A model generated the notes under the pieces. That model was not told the DNA's origin. It did not search any database and worked only from the letters and a program-made list of their open reading frames with translations. DNA of 64,000 bases. Origin: Tessaracoccus rhinocerotis. Lineage in GTDB: Bacteria > Actinomycetota > Actinomycetes > Propionibacteriales > Propionibacteriaceae. The position numbers were made by a program, and so were the translations under genes. The DNA is taken from contig NZ_VKKG01000001.1 of assembly GCF_007197885.1 (NCBI RefSeq), forward strand, positions 642,334 through 706,333. Direction: 5' to 3'. Shown here piece after piece: positions 39,352 to 53,002 of the stretch. Each line of letters begins with the position of its first letter. The first letter of the stretch is position 1.

Positions 39352-39939
39352 ATGACCCAGACCCTGAACCGCACCGCCGTGACCAGCGCACCCATCTCCG
39401 AGGTGATCGCGAACCGGTGGAGCCCCCGCTCCTTCGACGTCTCCGTCGACGTGCCCGAGGAGAACATCACCGCCTTCCTGGAGGCCGCCCGGTGGAGCGC
39501 GTCGGCGTCGAACACCCAGCCGTGGCGCTTCATCGTGGGCCGGCGCGGTACCGCCACCCACTCCACCATCGTCGAGCACCTGATGGGCTTCAACAAGGCA
39601 TGGGCCGGCAGCGCCTCCGTGCTCGTCGTGAACCTGGCCGAGACCGTCAGCCCCGAGGGCGCGGAACAGCGCTGGGCGCACTACGACCTGGGACAGGCAG
39701 CCGCCACGCTGGCCCTGCAGGCCCACAAGGACGGCTTCCACGTGCACCAGATGGGCGGCATCGAGGTCGACCCCCTGCGTCGCTCGTTCAACGTCGACGA
39801 TCGCTTCGACATCGTCTCCGTGACGGCCGTCGGCGTGCTCGCCTCCCCCGCCGCGCTGGCCGACGAGGTGCTGCGGGAGCGCGAGGTTGCCCCGCGGGTG
39901 CGCAAGCCCCTCGCCGAGCTGCTGCTCGCCGACGACTGA
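39352..39939 (+). CDS. Nitroreductase-family protein
   Basis: The product is 195 aa. NRWSPRSFD, EAARWSASASNTQPWRFIV and the late GIEVDPLRRSFNV fit the FMN-dependent nitroreductase fold (nitroreductases, quinone reductases and dehydrogenases). The start at 39352 is preceded by GGAGG (39341-39345). The gene lies 18 nt upstream of the quinone-reductase-like gene, so a joint role in quinone or electrophile detoxification is plausible. Confidence 0.87.
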   Translation: MTQTLNRTAVTSAPISEVIANRWSPRSFDVSVDVPEENITAFLEAARWSASASNTQPWRFIVGRRGTATHSTIVEHLMGFNKAWAGSASVLVVNLAETVSPEGAEQRWAHYDLGQAAATLALQAHKDGFHVHQMGGIEVDPLRRSFNVDDRFDIVSVTAVGVLASPAALADEVLREREVAPRVRKPLAELLLADD

Positions 39940-39944
39940 GCGAC

Positions 39945-39950
39945 TAGCCT
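39945..39950 (+). promoter_or_regulatory. -10 box of a leaderless transcript (TAGCCT)
   Basis: TAGCCT lies 7 nt before the ATG at 39958. It gives the second gene its own start even though the nitroreductase gene ends only 18 nt upstream. Confidence 0.55.
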
Positions 39951-39957
39951 TGCGGGC

Positions 39958-42387
<2,430 letters not shown>

Positions 42388-42427
42388 GATGGGCCAGATC
42401 CTACCGGCACGGTGGCATCCTTGAATC

Positions 42428-43051
42428 GTGAGCAAAGAGCCGGCGAAGAACCCGGACTCCCTCGAGGAGGCCATCCGGAGGGCCGAGGCGGCCCTGTCGG
42501 AGCGCGGCGACGGCGCCCCGGACAAGGGCCGCACCGAGGTGTCCGAGCGCGCACTCGCGGAGGCCAGGAAGGTGATGGAGCACCTGCCGCGCGACACCCC
42601 GGCGCGCGTCACCCGCACGTTCGCGCACGTCCTGGACAGCCTCGTGCGCGTGCCCGGCACCAACTTCCGCTTCGGGGTGGATCCGCTGCTCAGCTTCATC
42701 CCGGGCGCCGGGACCGCCGTCGGCGCCGCGTTCGGCTCGGTCGTGCTGGTGGACGCCGCCCGGCTCCGGGCCCCCGTTCCCGTGCTGGCGCGCATGCTGG
42801 GCAACTACCTGATCGACTGGCTGCTCGGGCTCGTCCCGTTCCTGGGTGGGTTCCTCGACATGGCCTACCGCTCGAACGCCAAGAACCTGAAGCTGCTCAC
42901 GCGTACGATCGAGGACCGCGAGCAGGTGCGCAGGGCGTCGGTGACCTACTGGGTCTCCGTCGCGGTGATGGCAGCCGTGGTGCTGGCTGTCGTGGTGGGT
43001 GTGCCGATCGCCCTGCTGGTGTGGCTCAACGGGGTCCTGCCGGGGGGCTGA
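42428..43051 (+). CDS. DUF4112 membrane protein
   Basis: The product is 207 aa. The central segment (LDSLVRVPGTNFRFGVDPLL, then SFIPGAGTAVGAAFG and NYLIDWLLGLVPFLGGFLD) is the DUF4112 signature, with two hydrophobic stretches. A C-terminal membrane helix (about 180-202) follows. The family is widespread and uncharacterised. The GTG start at 42428 sits close to the divergent gltX promoter (40 nt between the two start codons). Confidence 0.82.
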   Translation: MSKEPAKNPDSLEEAIRRAEAALSERGDGAPDKGRTEVSERALAEARKVMEHLPRDTPARVTRTFAHVLDSLVRVPGTNFRFGVDPLLSFIPGAGTAVGAAFGSVVLVDAARLRAPVPVLARMLGNYLIDWLLGLVPFLGGFLDMAYRSNAKNLKLLTRTIEDREQVRRASVTYWVSVAVMAAVVLAVVVGVPIALLVWLNGVLPGG

Positions 43052-43073
43052 GGACGGAACGGTGCCCCGATGG

Positions 43074-43079
43074 TAGCTT
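43074..43079 (+). promoter_or_regulatory. -10 box of a leaderless transcript (TAGCTT) for glnS
   Basis: TAGCTT lies 7 nt before the ATG at 43087; the intervening TTCCTCC cannot act as a Shine-Dalgarno site. Confidence 0.6.
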
Positions 43080-43086
43080 TTCCTCC

Positions 43087-44781
43087 ATGACTGAAGCCGC
43101 CGGGACCGCGCCCTCCAACTTCATCTCCGACATCGTGCGAAACGACGTCGCGAAGGGGCTCCACGGTGGCCGCGTCCAGACGAGGTTCCCACCCGAGCCG
43201 AACGGCTTCCTGCACATCGGCCACGCCAAGGCCATCGTCGTCGACTTCGGCACCGCGCTGGACTTCGGCGGCTCGTGCATGCTCCGCCTGGACGACACCA
43301 ACCCGGAGACCGAGGAGACGTCCTTCGTCGACTCCATCATCGAGGACATCCGGTGGCTCGGGTACGAGCCGGCGGAGGTGAGACACGCCTCGGACTACTT
43401 TGAGCAGCTCTACGCGTGGGCAGAACTGCTGGTCAGCAAGGGCCTGGCCTACGTCGACGAGCAGTCGCCGGAGGCGATCTCCGCCGGCCGCGGCGGGTAC
43501 GGCAAGCCGGGCATCGAGTCCCCCTACCGGGACCGGCCCATCGAGGAGAACCTCCGTATCTTCCGCGACATGCGCGCGGGCCAGTACAGCGACGGCTCCC
43601 GCGTCCTGCGAGCCAAGATCGACATGCAGCACGAGAACATGCAGCTGCGTGACCCGATCATGTACCGCATCCGCAACATCGAGCACCACCGCACCGGTGA
43701 CGAGTGGTCCATCTACCCGACCTACGACTGGGCCCACGGCCAGAGCGACGCGATCGAGGGCGTCACGCACTCCATCTGCACGCTCGAGTTCGAGTCCCAC
43801 CGCCCACTCTACGACTGGTTCCTGCAGCAGCTGGACCTGGACCGCACGCCTCCCAAGCAGATCGAGTTCGCCCGCCTCGAGTTCACCCACACCGTCACCT
43901 CGAAGCGGCGCCTCGCCAAGCTCGTGTTCGACGGCGTGGTCGACGGCTGGGACGACCCCCGGATGCCCACGATCCGAGGACTGCGCCGGCGCGGCTACCC
44001 GGCCGCCGCCATCCGCCAGTTCTGCCGGGAGGTCGGCACCACCCGCACCAACTCGCGCAAGTCCATCGAGGAGCTGGAGTCCTACGTCCGCCGCGAGCTC
44101 AACGCCACCGCGCAACGCCGCATGGCGGTGCTGCATCCGCTCAGGCTCGTGCTGGACAACTGGCCCACCGATGAGGACGGCCGCCCCGTCGTCGAGTACT
44201 TCGAGGTTGCGAACAACCCGGAGCGCCCCGAGGACGGGACCCGCCAGGTGGCCTTCACCGGAGAGCTGTGGATCGAGGCCGACGACTTCCGCGAGGTCCC
44301 GCCCGCGAAGTACTTCCGGCTCTCCCCCGGCCGGGAGGTCCGCCTGCGCGGCGCCTACTTCGTGACCGCGACGGACGTCGTCAAGGACGAGTCGGGCAAC
44401 GTCGTCGAGGTGCGTGCCACCTACGACCCGCTGTCCCGGGGCGGCAACTCCCCCGACGGGCGCAAGGTGAAGTCGACCATGCACTGGGTGAGCGCCCGGC
44501 ACGCCGTCGACGCGACAGTGTCCCTGTACGACAGGCTCTTCACGGCCGAGGCTCCCGGTGAGCGCACCGGGGAGGCCCTCGACGACCTGAACCCCAACTC
44601 GCGCGAGGTCCTCACCGGGTGCCGACTGGAGGCCGCCCTGGCCGACGCCGAGCCCGGCGAGGTCGTCCAGTTCGAGCGCCTGGGCTACTTCGCCGCCGAC
44701 CTCGAGCACCCCATGACGTTCCACCGCACCGTCGGCCTCCGGGACGAGTGGGCGGCCGTCCAGAAGCGCGCCGGGGCCTAG
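43087..44781 (+). CDS. glnS: Glutamine--tRNA ligase
   Basis: The product is 564 aa. HIGH is HIGH at 43-46 (PPEPNGFLHIGHAKAI), and the KMSKS loop is VTSKR (270-274). The C-terminal double beta-barrel anticodon domain is present and no YqeY tail is fused. GlnRS is uncommon in actinobacteria, which mostly make Gln-tRNA with GatCAB, so this gene may have been acquired by transfer; base composition matches its neighbours. A hairpin follows the gene. Confidence 0.95.
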   Translation: MTEAAGTAPSNFISDIVRNDVAKGLHGGRVQTRFPPEPNGFLHIGHAKAIVVDFGTALDFGGSCMLRLDDTNPETEETSFVDSIIEDIRWLGYEPAEVRHASDYFEQLYAWAELLVSKGLAYVDEQSPEAISAGRGGYGKPGIESPYRDRPIEENLRIFRDMRAGQYSDGSRVLRAKIDMQHENMQLRDPIMYRIRNIEHHRTGDEWSIYPTYDWAHGQSDAIEGVTHSICTLEFESHRPLYDWFLQQLDLDRTPPKQIEFARLEFTHTVTSKRRLAKLVFDGVVDGWDDPRMPTIRGLRRRGYPAAAIRQFCREVGTTRTNSRKSIEELESYVRRELNATAQRRMAVLHPLRLVLDNWPTDEDGRPVVEYFEVANNPERPEDGTRQVAFTGELWIEADDFREVPPAKYFRLSPGREVRLRGAYFVTATDVVKDESGNVVEVRATYDPLSRGGNSPDGRKVKSTMHWVSARHAVDATVSLYDRLFTAEAPGERTGEALDDLNPNSREVLTGCRLEAALADAEPGEVVQFERLGYFAADLEHPMTFHRTVGLRDEWAAVQKRAGA

Positions 44782-44802
44782 CCCGACTCAGACACACAAG
44801 AA

Positions 44803-44828
44803 GGCCCCGCACCATTCGGTGCGGGGCC
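44803..44828 (+). terminator. Bidirectional terminator between glnS and tuf
   Basis: An 11-bp stem (GGCCCCGCACC with its complement, loop ATTC) is followed by CTCGTGT. It lies between convergent glnS and tuf. Confidence 0.75.
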
Positions 44829-44854
44829 CTCGTGTCGTGCTGGGTCAGATCAGA

Positions 44855-46048
44855 TCACTTGAGGATCTTGGTGACGTTTCCGGCGCCGACGGTGCGACCA
44901 CCCTCGCGGATGGCGAACTTGAGCTGCTCCTCCATCGCGACGGGCTTGTTCAGGTGAACGGTCATCTCGGTGTTGTCGCCGGGCATGACCATGTCGGTGC
45001 CCTCGGGCAGCTGGACAACGCCGGTCACGTCCGTGGTGCGGAAGTAGAACTGGGGCGAGTAGTTCGAGAAGAACGGCTTGTGACGGCCACCCTCGTCCTT
45101 GTTCAGGATGTAGACCTGCGCCTCGAAGTCCGTGTGAGGGGTGGTCGAGCCGGGCTTGATGATGACCATGCCACGCTCGACGTCTTCCTTCTTGGTGCCA
45201 CGGAGCAGCAGGCCGACGTTCTCTCCGGCGCGACCCTCGTCGAGGATCTTGCGGAACATCTCGACACCGGTGATGGTGCTGGTCTGCTTGTCCTCGCGGA
45301 TGCCGACGAGGTCGACGGTCTCACCGGTGCGGACGATGCCGCGCTCGATGCGACCGGTGACGACGGTGCCACGACCGGTGATGGTGAAGACATCCTCGAC
45401 GGGCATGAGGAACGGCTTGTCCGTGTCACGCTCGGGCTGCGGGATGTGCTCGTCGACGGCGTCCATCAGCTCGAGGATGCTCTTGCCCCACTTCTCGTCG
45501 CCGTTGAGCGCCGGGAAGGCCGCCACGCGGACGATCTTGGTGTCCTCGAAGCCCTGGGCGGAGAGGATCTCGTCCAGCTCCATCTCGACGAGCTCGATCA
45601 GGTCCGCATCGGCGTCGTCGATCATGTCGCACTTGTTGAGGGCGACGACCATCGCGGGCACGCCGACCTGACGGGCGAGCAGGATGTGCTCGTGCGTCTG
45701 GGCCATCGGGCCGTCGGTGGCTGCCACGACGAGGATCGCGCCGTCCATCTGGGCGGCACCGGTGATCATGTTCTTGACGTAGTCAGCGTGACCGGGGCAG
45801 TCGACGTGCGCGTAGTGGCGCTTCTCGGTCTGGTACTCGACGTGGGAGATCGAGATGGTGATGCCGCGCTGGCGCTCCTCGGGCGCCTTGTCGATCATGT
45901 CGAAGGCCGAGGCCTCGTTCAGATCGGGGTATGCATCATGGAGCACCTTGGTGATCGCCGCGGTCAGAGTGGTCTTGCCGTGGTCGACGTGTCCGATGGT
46001 GCCGATGTTGCAGTGCGGCTTGGTCCGCTCAAACTTGGCCTTTGCCAC
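44855..46048 (-). CDS. tuf: Elongation factor Tu
   Basis: The product is 397 aa and delivers aminoacyl-tRNA to the A site. G1 is [10 protein letters not shown]3 is DCPGHADY and G4 is NKCD. The GTG at 46048 with AAGGAG upstream is chosen. No unusual changes are seen at the kirromycin-site residues I could check by eye. It is last in the str cluster, but a terminator and its own promoter separate it from fusA. Confidence 0.98.
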   Translation of the reverse strand: MAKAKFERTKPHCNIGTIGHVDHGKTTLTAAITKVLHDAYPDLNEASAFDMIDKAPEERQRGITISISHVEYQTEKRHYAHVDCPGHADYVKNMITGAAQMDGAILVVAATDGPMAQTHEHILLARQVGVPAMVVALNKCDMIDDADADLIELVEMELDEILSAQGFEDTKIVRVAAFPALNGDEKWGKSILELMDAVDEHIPQPERDTDKPFLMPVEDVFTITGRGTVVTGRIERGIVRTGETVDLVGIREDKQTSTITGVEMFRKILDEGRAGENVGLLLRGTKKEDVERGMVIIKPGSTTPHTDFEAQVYILNKDEGGRHKPFFSNYSPQFYFRTTDVTGVVQLPEGTDMVMPGDNTEMTVHLNKPVAMEEQLKFAIREGGRTVGAGNVTKILK

Positions 46049-46168
46049 TTGGGCTCCTTCTAGGTATCGCCGCACACTCTGCGCGACGTGTTCGTCTGGT
46101 GTGACCCGCGCCTTTTGACGGGCAGGGGTACGGCGCCCAAGTCTACAACCCGAACGCATACTCGTGTA

Positions 46169-46196
46169 ATGCTAGCGATCTGAGCGCCAGAGTCAA
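46169..46196 (-). promoter_or_regulatory. tuf promoter
   Basis: On the minus strand TTGACT (46196-46191), a 16-nt spacer and TAGCAT (46174-46169), about 120 nt before tuf. Confidence 0.7.
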
Positions 46197-46246
46197 ACGA
46201 GCGACCACCCATGCTACACGCCCACCAGTGACTCGCCCAACCCGTG

Positions 46247-46286
46247 CAAAACAGCCGGCCGGCACCCTTTCGGGCACCGGCCGGCT
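46247..46286 (-). terminator. Rho-independent terminator after fusA
   Basis: AGCCGGCCGG (46286-46277 on the minus strand) pairs with its complement (46253-46262) and is followed by GTTTTG. It is the best classical terminator of the window. Confidence 0.85.
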
Positions 46287-46307
46287 GAGCGTCTGGGACG
46301 GCTGGGA

Positions 46308-48398
<2,091 letters not shown>

Positions 48399-48469
48399 TG
48401 TTGTGTCCTTATCTGGCTTCGTGAGTTAACGGTGAATGCCCTCGAGCGCAGGGCTCGAGGGCAGGGAGG

Positions 48470-48940
48470 TCACCAGCGGTAGTGGGCGAAGGCGCGGTTG
48501 GCCTCGGCCATCTTGTGCGTGTCCTCGCGACGCTTCACGGCGGCACCGAGGCCGTTGGAGGCATCCAGGATCTCGTTCATCAGACGCTCCGTCATGGTCT
48601 TCTCGCGACGATCGCGGGAGAAGTTGACGAGCCAGCGCATGGCCAGGGTGGTCTGACGGCCGGGCTTGACCTCGATCGGCACCTGGTAGGTGGCGCCACC
48701 GACGCGGCGGGACTTGACCTCGATCGAGGGGCGGATGTTGTCCAGTGCGCGCTTGAGCGTCTGCACCGGGTCCACACCGGTCTTCTCACGGGTGCCCTCG
48801 AGGGCGTTGTAGACGATGCTCTGCGCGACGGTCTTCTTGCCGTCGAGCAGGATCTTGCTCACGAGCTGGGAGACCAGCGGGGAGCCGTAGACGGGATCGA
48901 TGTTGATGGGGCGCTTCGGCGCAGGACCCTTGCGAGGCAT
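48470..48940 (-). CDS. rpsG: 30S ribosomal protein S7
   Basis: The product is 156 aa. S7 nucleates assembly of the 30S head and contacts E-site t[23 protein letters not shown] at the start and [14 protein letters not shown] are standard. Its ATG overlaps the rpsL stop by one base. Confidence 0.98.
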   Translation of the reverse strand: MPRKGPAPKRPINIDPVYGSPLVSQLVSKILLDGKKTVAQSIVYNALEGTREKTGVDPVQTLKRALDNIRPSIEVKSRRVGGATYQVPIEVKPGRQTTLAMRWLVNFSRDRREKTMTERLMNEILDASNGLGAAVKRREDTHKMAEANRAFAHYRW

Positions 48941-49311
48941 TACTTCTCCTTCTTGGCGCCGTAGCGGCTGCGAGCCTGCTTGCGACCCTTGACACCCTGG
49001 GTGTCGAGGGAGCCGCGGACGATCTTGTAGCGGACACCGGGGAGGTCCTTCACTCGGCCACCGCGGACGAGCACCATCGAGTGCTCCTGCAGGTTGTGGC
49101 CGACACCCGGGATGTAGGCGGTGACTTCGATGCCGGAGCTCAGTCGGACGCGCGCGACCTTGCGCAGCGCGGAGTTCGGCTTCTTCGGCGTGGTCGTGTA
49201 CACGCGGGTGCACACGCCGCGGCGCTGGGGCGAACCCTTGAGCGCGGGGGTATTGCTTGATGACGACTTGTCGTGTCGGCCCTTTCGGACCAGCTGCTGA
49301 ATTGTTGGCAC
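48940..49311 (-). CDS. rpsL: 30S ribosomal protein S12
   Basis: The product is 123 aa. S12 monitors codon-anticodon pairing. K43 and K88 are both present ([21 protein letters not shown]), the wild-type state at the residues where streptomycin-resistance changes occur. The start is GTG 49311 with only a weak upstream purine site. The 245-nt region before it contains no gene, and I see no clear consensus promoter there. Confidence 0.97.
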   Translation of the reverse strand: MPTIQQLVRKGRHDKSSSSNTPALKGSPQRRGVCTRVYTTTPKKPNSALRKVARVRLSSGIEVTAYIPGVGHNLQEHSMVLVRGGRVKDLPGVRYKIVRGSLDTQGVKGRKQARSRYGAKKEK

Positions 49312-49556
49312 CTGTTTGGTATCACTTTCGCTGTCTGGACATGTAATTCCCTGGCATTTTGCGGCTTCAGCCAGATACGTTCCGGGTCACCGTTTCCGTA
49401 GTTGCACTGCGCCTGCGGCCGGCCGTGCGAGCTCCGCACGACCCCGCCAACGCTGCAACTCGAGGCTGGGGCCCATGCCAGGGCACGCACAAGTGCCCGC
49501 GAGGGCGGACACGCTCCACAAGGTTACTCCCCCACCCCCACAGGGTCAAAATGCGG

Positions 49557-50450
49557 CTACTTCACCGAGCCACTCATGAGGCCTGAGACGAAGTACTTGC
49601 CGAGCGCGATGTAGACGATCAGCGTGGGCAGGCTGGCGATCAGCACGCCCGCCATCATCCGGGAGTAGTCGGGGTTCTGCGCCGAGGCCAGCTCCTGCAG
49701 GGCGTAGGTCACCGGGCCGGTGTTGCGGTTGGTCAGGAACAGCGCGAACAGGAAGTCGTTCCAGGCGCTGGTGAACTGCCAGATCAGCGTCACGACGAAG
49801 GCCGGCGCGGAGACCGGGAGCACGATGGAGCGGAAGATCCTGAGGGTGCCCGCGCCGTCGACGCGTGCCGCCTCCACGATCTCGTCGGGCAGCGCGGTGG
49901 CGTAGTAGTTCCGGAAGATCAGGGTGCAGATCGGGATGCCGTAGATCGTGTGGGCGATGATCAGCGTCGGGATGCCCGCGAGCCACTGGGCCGTGGACTG
50001 GACGTCGATCATGAGCGACTGCAGCGGGATCATGATGGCCTGGTACGGGATGAACATTCCGAACAGGAACAGCGTGAAGATCAGCGTAGCGCCGGGGAAC
50101 CGGAGCTTGGAGAACACGTAGCCGTTGAGGGACCCCAGGAACGACGACAGCACGGCGGCGCTGACCGCCAGCACCATCGAGCGCAGCATCGCGGGAGCGA
50201 GCGCCTCCCAGGCGGCCGCCCAGCCCGCGCCGGAGAGCTGCCTGGGTAGGCTCCAGGCGGTCAACGAGGTGTACTCGGCAGGTGACTTCAGGCTCGTGAC
50301 GACCACCACGTACAGGGGCATCAGGACGATGGCGGCGAAGAAGACGAGCAACAGGTACTGGGTCCCGGTCAGTGCCAGCTTCTTGCCGCCCACCTTCTTC
50401 TTGCGGGGGACGATCTTCTCGACGGTGTCAACGGTCGCGGTGCTCATCAT
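49557..50450 (-). CDS. Sugar ABC transporter permease, MalG/GtsC-like
   Basis: The 297-aa membrane protein has six hydrophobic segments. The EAA loop that docks the ATPase is visible (EIVEAARVDGAGTLRIFRS). It pairs with the upstream permease to form the channel of a carbohydrate importer. The ATG overlaps the stop of the first permease gene (ATGA; a second ATG follows at once). No ATPase gene follows it; the next gene on that side belongs to the str operon. Confidence 0.92.
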   Translation of the reverse strand: MMSTATVDTVEKIVPRKKKVGGKKLALTGTQYLLLVFFAAIVLMPLYVVVVTSLKSPAEYTSLTAWSLPRQLSGAGWAAAWEALAPAMLRSMVLAVSAAVLSSFLGSLNGYVFSKLRFPGATLIFTLFLFGMFIPYQAIMIPLQSLMIDVQSTAQWLAGIPTLIIAHTIYGIPICTLIFRNYYATALPDEIVEAARVDGAGTLRIFRSIVLPVSAPAFVVTLIWQFTSAWNDFLFALFLTNRNTGPVTYALQELASAQNPDYSRMMAGVLIASLPTLIVYIALGKYFVSGLMSGSVK

Positions 50451-51349
50451 CGGCCCGCCTTCTCGGTTCGGTTGGTGTAGACGAGGTAGGGCACGACGAC
50501 CAGCGCGACGAGGAGCAGCAGGATGGTCGCGTTGACCGCGGCCGCGACCGGGTCGTTCAGGTTGAACAACTGCAGCCACATCAGCGTTGCCGGTACCTCG
50601 GAGACGTAGGAGTTCTGTCCCGCGATCGCGTAGATCAGGTCGAACATCTTCAACGACATGTGGCCCATGATGATCAGCGCGCTCAGCGCGATCGGAGACA
50701 GCTGCGGGAACAGCACGTGGCGGTAGATCTTCCACTCGGAGGCGCCGTCCATGCGGGCCGCCTCACGCTGGTCGGTGGTGATTCCACGGAACCCGGCCAG
50801 GAACAGTGCCATCACGTAGCCGGCGAGCTGCCAGACGGCCGGGATCGCCATGGCCGCCATGTTGAACCGGGAGTCCGAGGACCACCACGAGTTCTGCAAC
50901 TGCGGCAGTCCGAGTTCGATCAGCAACCGGTTCAGTCCTACCGCCTCGTAGTCCCCGGTCCCTGGCGACATCAGCCAGCGCCACACGACGCCGGAGGCGA
51001 TGAAGGACACGGCCATCGGGAACAGGTAGATGGAGCGGAACGCCCCCTCCCCCGTGACCCCCTTCTCCAGGAGGATCGCCCACAGCAACCCGAAGAACAT
51101 GGCCCCCACCACGAACACGACGGTGAGCACGAGCAGGTTCCACAGGGCGTGCTGGTATCGCTCGGAGCCGAGCAGGGTGGCGTAGTTCGCCAGTCCCCCC
51201 TCGCTCACGAGTCGTCCTGACTTGGTCTCCACCCTGTCGAACGAGCTGGCGATGTTGCGACCGATGAGTCCGTAGACGAACACCAGGACGAGCAGGATGG
51301 ACGGCAGCAACAGCAGGACGCCGGGCAGCCAGGTCTTCACCTTCTTCAT
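50447..51349 (-). CDS. Sugar ABC transporter permease, MalF/GtsB-like
   Basis: The product is 300 aa with six membrane segments and an EAA loop (DQREAARMDGASEWKIYRHV). ATG 51349, preceded by GGAGAG, is preferred over a longer start at 51379. It forms a heterodimer with the permease encoded downstream and accepts sugar from the binding protein encoded 79 nt upstream. Confidence 0.92.
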   Translation of the reverse strand: MKKVKTWLPGVLLLLPSILLVLVFVYGLIGRNIASSFDRVETKSGRLVSEGGLANYATLLGSERYQHALWNLLVLTVVFVVGAMFFGLLWAILLEKGVTGEGAFRSIYLFPMAVSFIASGVVWRWLMSPGTGDYEAVGLNRLLIELGLPQLQNSWWSSDSRFNMAAMAIPAVWQLAGYVMALFLAGFRGITTDQREAARMDGASEWKIYRHVLFPQLSPIALSALIIMGHMSLKMFDLIYAIAGQNSYVSEVPATLMWLQLFNLNDPVAAAVNATILLLLVALVVVPYLVYTNRTEKAGR

Positions 51350-51428
51350 GGGGTCTCTCCGTTGGTAGGGGCTGAACACGATGGCGGGTTGCCGTCCCGG
51401 AGGCCGACAACCCGCTGCGTGGTGTTTC

Positions 51429-52739
51429 TCAGGCGCCGTAGGTCTCGGCGGCTGCGACGAGGTCGCTGACGAGGGTCTCCTCCTCGCGTCCGCTGTAGAA
51501 CTTGGACATCGCCGTCGAGATCTCCGACAGCCAGGCCATGTTCACGGCCGCACCGTGGGCGATCGACGACGCGATCGCGTCGGCCCCGAACGACTCCATC
51601 GCGCTCTGCTGGTAGGCGGGGAACTCGTCGGCCGCGACGTCCGTGCGGGCCGGGATGGAACCCTTGGCCAGGTTGAAGGCCAGCTGGCCCTCTGCCGAAC
51701 CGACGAGGCGCAGCCAGTCCTTGGCGCCCTCGGGGTTGGGTGCGCCGTTGGGCAGGGTGAAGGAGTCGGCGAGGAAGTCGAAGACGCCGTCGCTGCCGGG
51801 GACCGGGAAGTACGTGTAGTCCTCGCCGTCGACCTGGTCCTTGGAAGCGAACTGGGCCACGGCCCAGTCACCCATGACGTTGTAGGCCGCGCGGCCCTCG
51901 ATGACGGCGTCGGTGGCTGCGGGCCAGTCGTCGCCGTCGGAGGCGGTGTTGGCGAACTCGATGATCTGTGCGTACTTCGAGACGGCCGACTTGACCCCGT
52001 CGGAGTCCCAGGAGCCGCCGGTGAACAGCCCGTTGTACTCGTCCACGCCGAGCTCGGCCATGAGAATGGTCTCGAACAGGTGGACCTGGGTCCAGGTGCC
52101 GCCGATGGTGATGGGGGTCTCGACGCCGGAGTCCTTGACCTTCTGCATGTCGGAGATCCAGGAGTCCAGGTCCGCGGGGACCTCCGCGGCGCCGGCGTCG
52201 GCGAGTACCTTCGGGTTCGCCCACACGACGTTGGCGCGGTGCACGTTGGAGGGCACCGAGTAGATGTCACCGTCGATGGTGATCCGGTCCAGCAGGTTCT
52301 GCGGGAACACGCTGGCGCCACCGAGCTCCTCGATGACGTCGTTGACCGGGACGATCTGGTCCGCGTCGATGTAGTCCATGAGTTCGGCGCCCGCGTGGCC
52401 CTGGAACGAGTCCGGCGGGTTGCCGTTCTGCAGGTCGGCGGCCAGCTTCGCCTTCGCGTTCGAGCCGGCGCCACCGGCGACGGCGAGGTTCTCGAAGGTG
52501 TTGTTCGGGTACTTCTCCTTGAACAGGGACTCGAGCTCGTCGAGACCGAGCTTCTCGGAGCCCTCGGCCCACCAGGTGAAGACGCCGACGGTGCCACCGG
52601 CGCCGCCCTCGACGGGACCCTCCCCCGTGGTGGTGGGTTCGGTTCCGGGTGTCTCCTCGTCGGTGCCGCAGCCGGCGAGGCCGACCACACCGACGGCGCT
52701 CGCGGCCCCAAGGCCGATCAGAAACTGCCTGCGATCCAT
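51429..52739 (-). CDS. Sugar ABC transporter substrate-binding lipoprotein (GtsA-like)
   Basis: The product is 436 aa. The signal peptide has a twin-arginine-like start (MDRRQFLIG) and a lipobox LAGC (C24). FTWWAEGSEK and GNPPDSFQGHAGAELMDYI resemble the binding proteins of glucose/mannose-type importers (Pseudomonas GtsA, Thermus glucose-binding protein). It is the first gene of a three-gene operon with two permeases and no ATPase. The true ligand is uncertain. Confidence 0.9.
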   Translation of the reverse strand: MDRRQFLIGLGAASAVGVVGLAGCGTDEETPGTEPTTTGEGPVEGGAGGTVGVFTWWAEGSEKLGLDELESLFKEKYPNNTFENLAVAGGAGSNAKAKLAADLQNGNPPDSFQGHAGAELMDYIDADQIVPVNDVIEELGGASVFPQNLLDRITIDGDIYSVPSNVHRANVVWANPKVLADAGAAEVPADLDSWISDMQKVKDSGVETPITIGGTWTQVHLFETILMAELGVDEYNGLFTGGSWDSDGVKSAVSKYAQIIEFANTASDGDDWPAATDAVIEGRAAYNVMGDWAVAQFASKDQVDGEDYTYFPVPGSDGVFDFLADSFTLPNGAPNPEGAKDWLRLVGSAEGQLAFNLAKGSIPARTDVAADEFPAYQQSAMESFGADAIASSIAHGAAVNMAWLSEISTAMSKFYSGREEETLVSDLVAAAETYGA

Positions 52740-53002
52740 TGCTCAGTCCTTCCTCGGCACGCAACCTCGTGTGCCTCGTACTAGAGATTTCCAGGCGGAG
52801 AGACGCCTCCGCGAGTGGCCCGCTCCTCGGCGAGCACGGCCATTCAATCGCTCTCCATCACGATATGGAAGTCGAAATGCGCAAATGAACATTCCGCTTT
52901 GGTAACGATCCTTCCAGTTCCCCGCAGGACCCTGACGGAACCCTGAAAACCACCGAGGACTCTTGGTGGCGGCTCCTCCCGGGTGGCAGACTTCTGCGGG
53001 CC
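52740..53002 (-). promoter_or_regulatory. Divergent control region of the sugar importer and MFS genes
   Basis: This 263-nt gap is the richest in A and T in its surroundings and must hold the importer promoter. A dyad TCCAT-N6-ATGGA at 52854-52869 is a possible operator. I could not fix a -35/-10 pair with confidence, and no gene is seen. Confidence 0.35.

Noticed and set aside
48940-49311. Possible streptomycin-resistance changes in rpsL
   Set aside because: K43 and K88 are both present.
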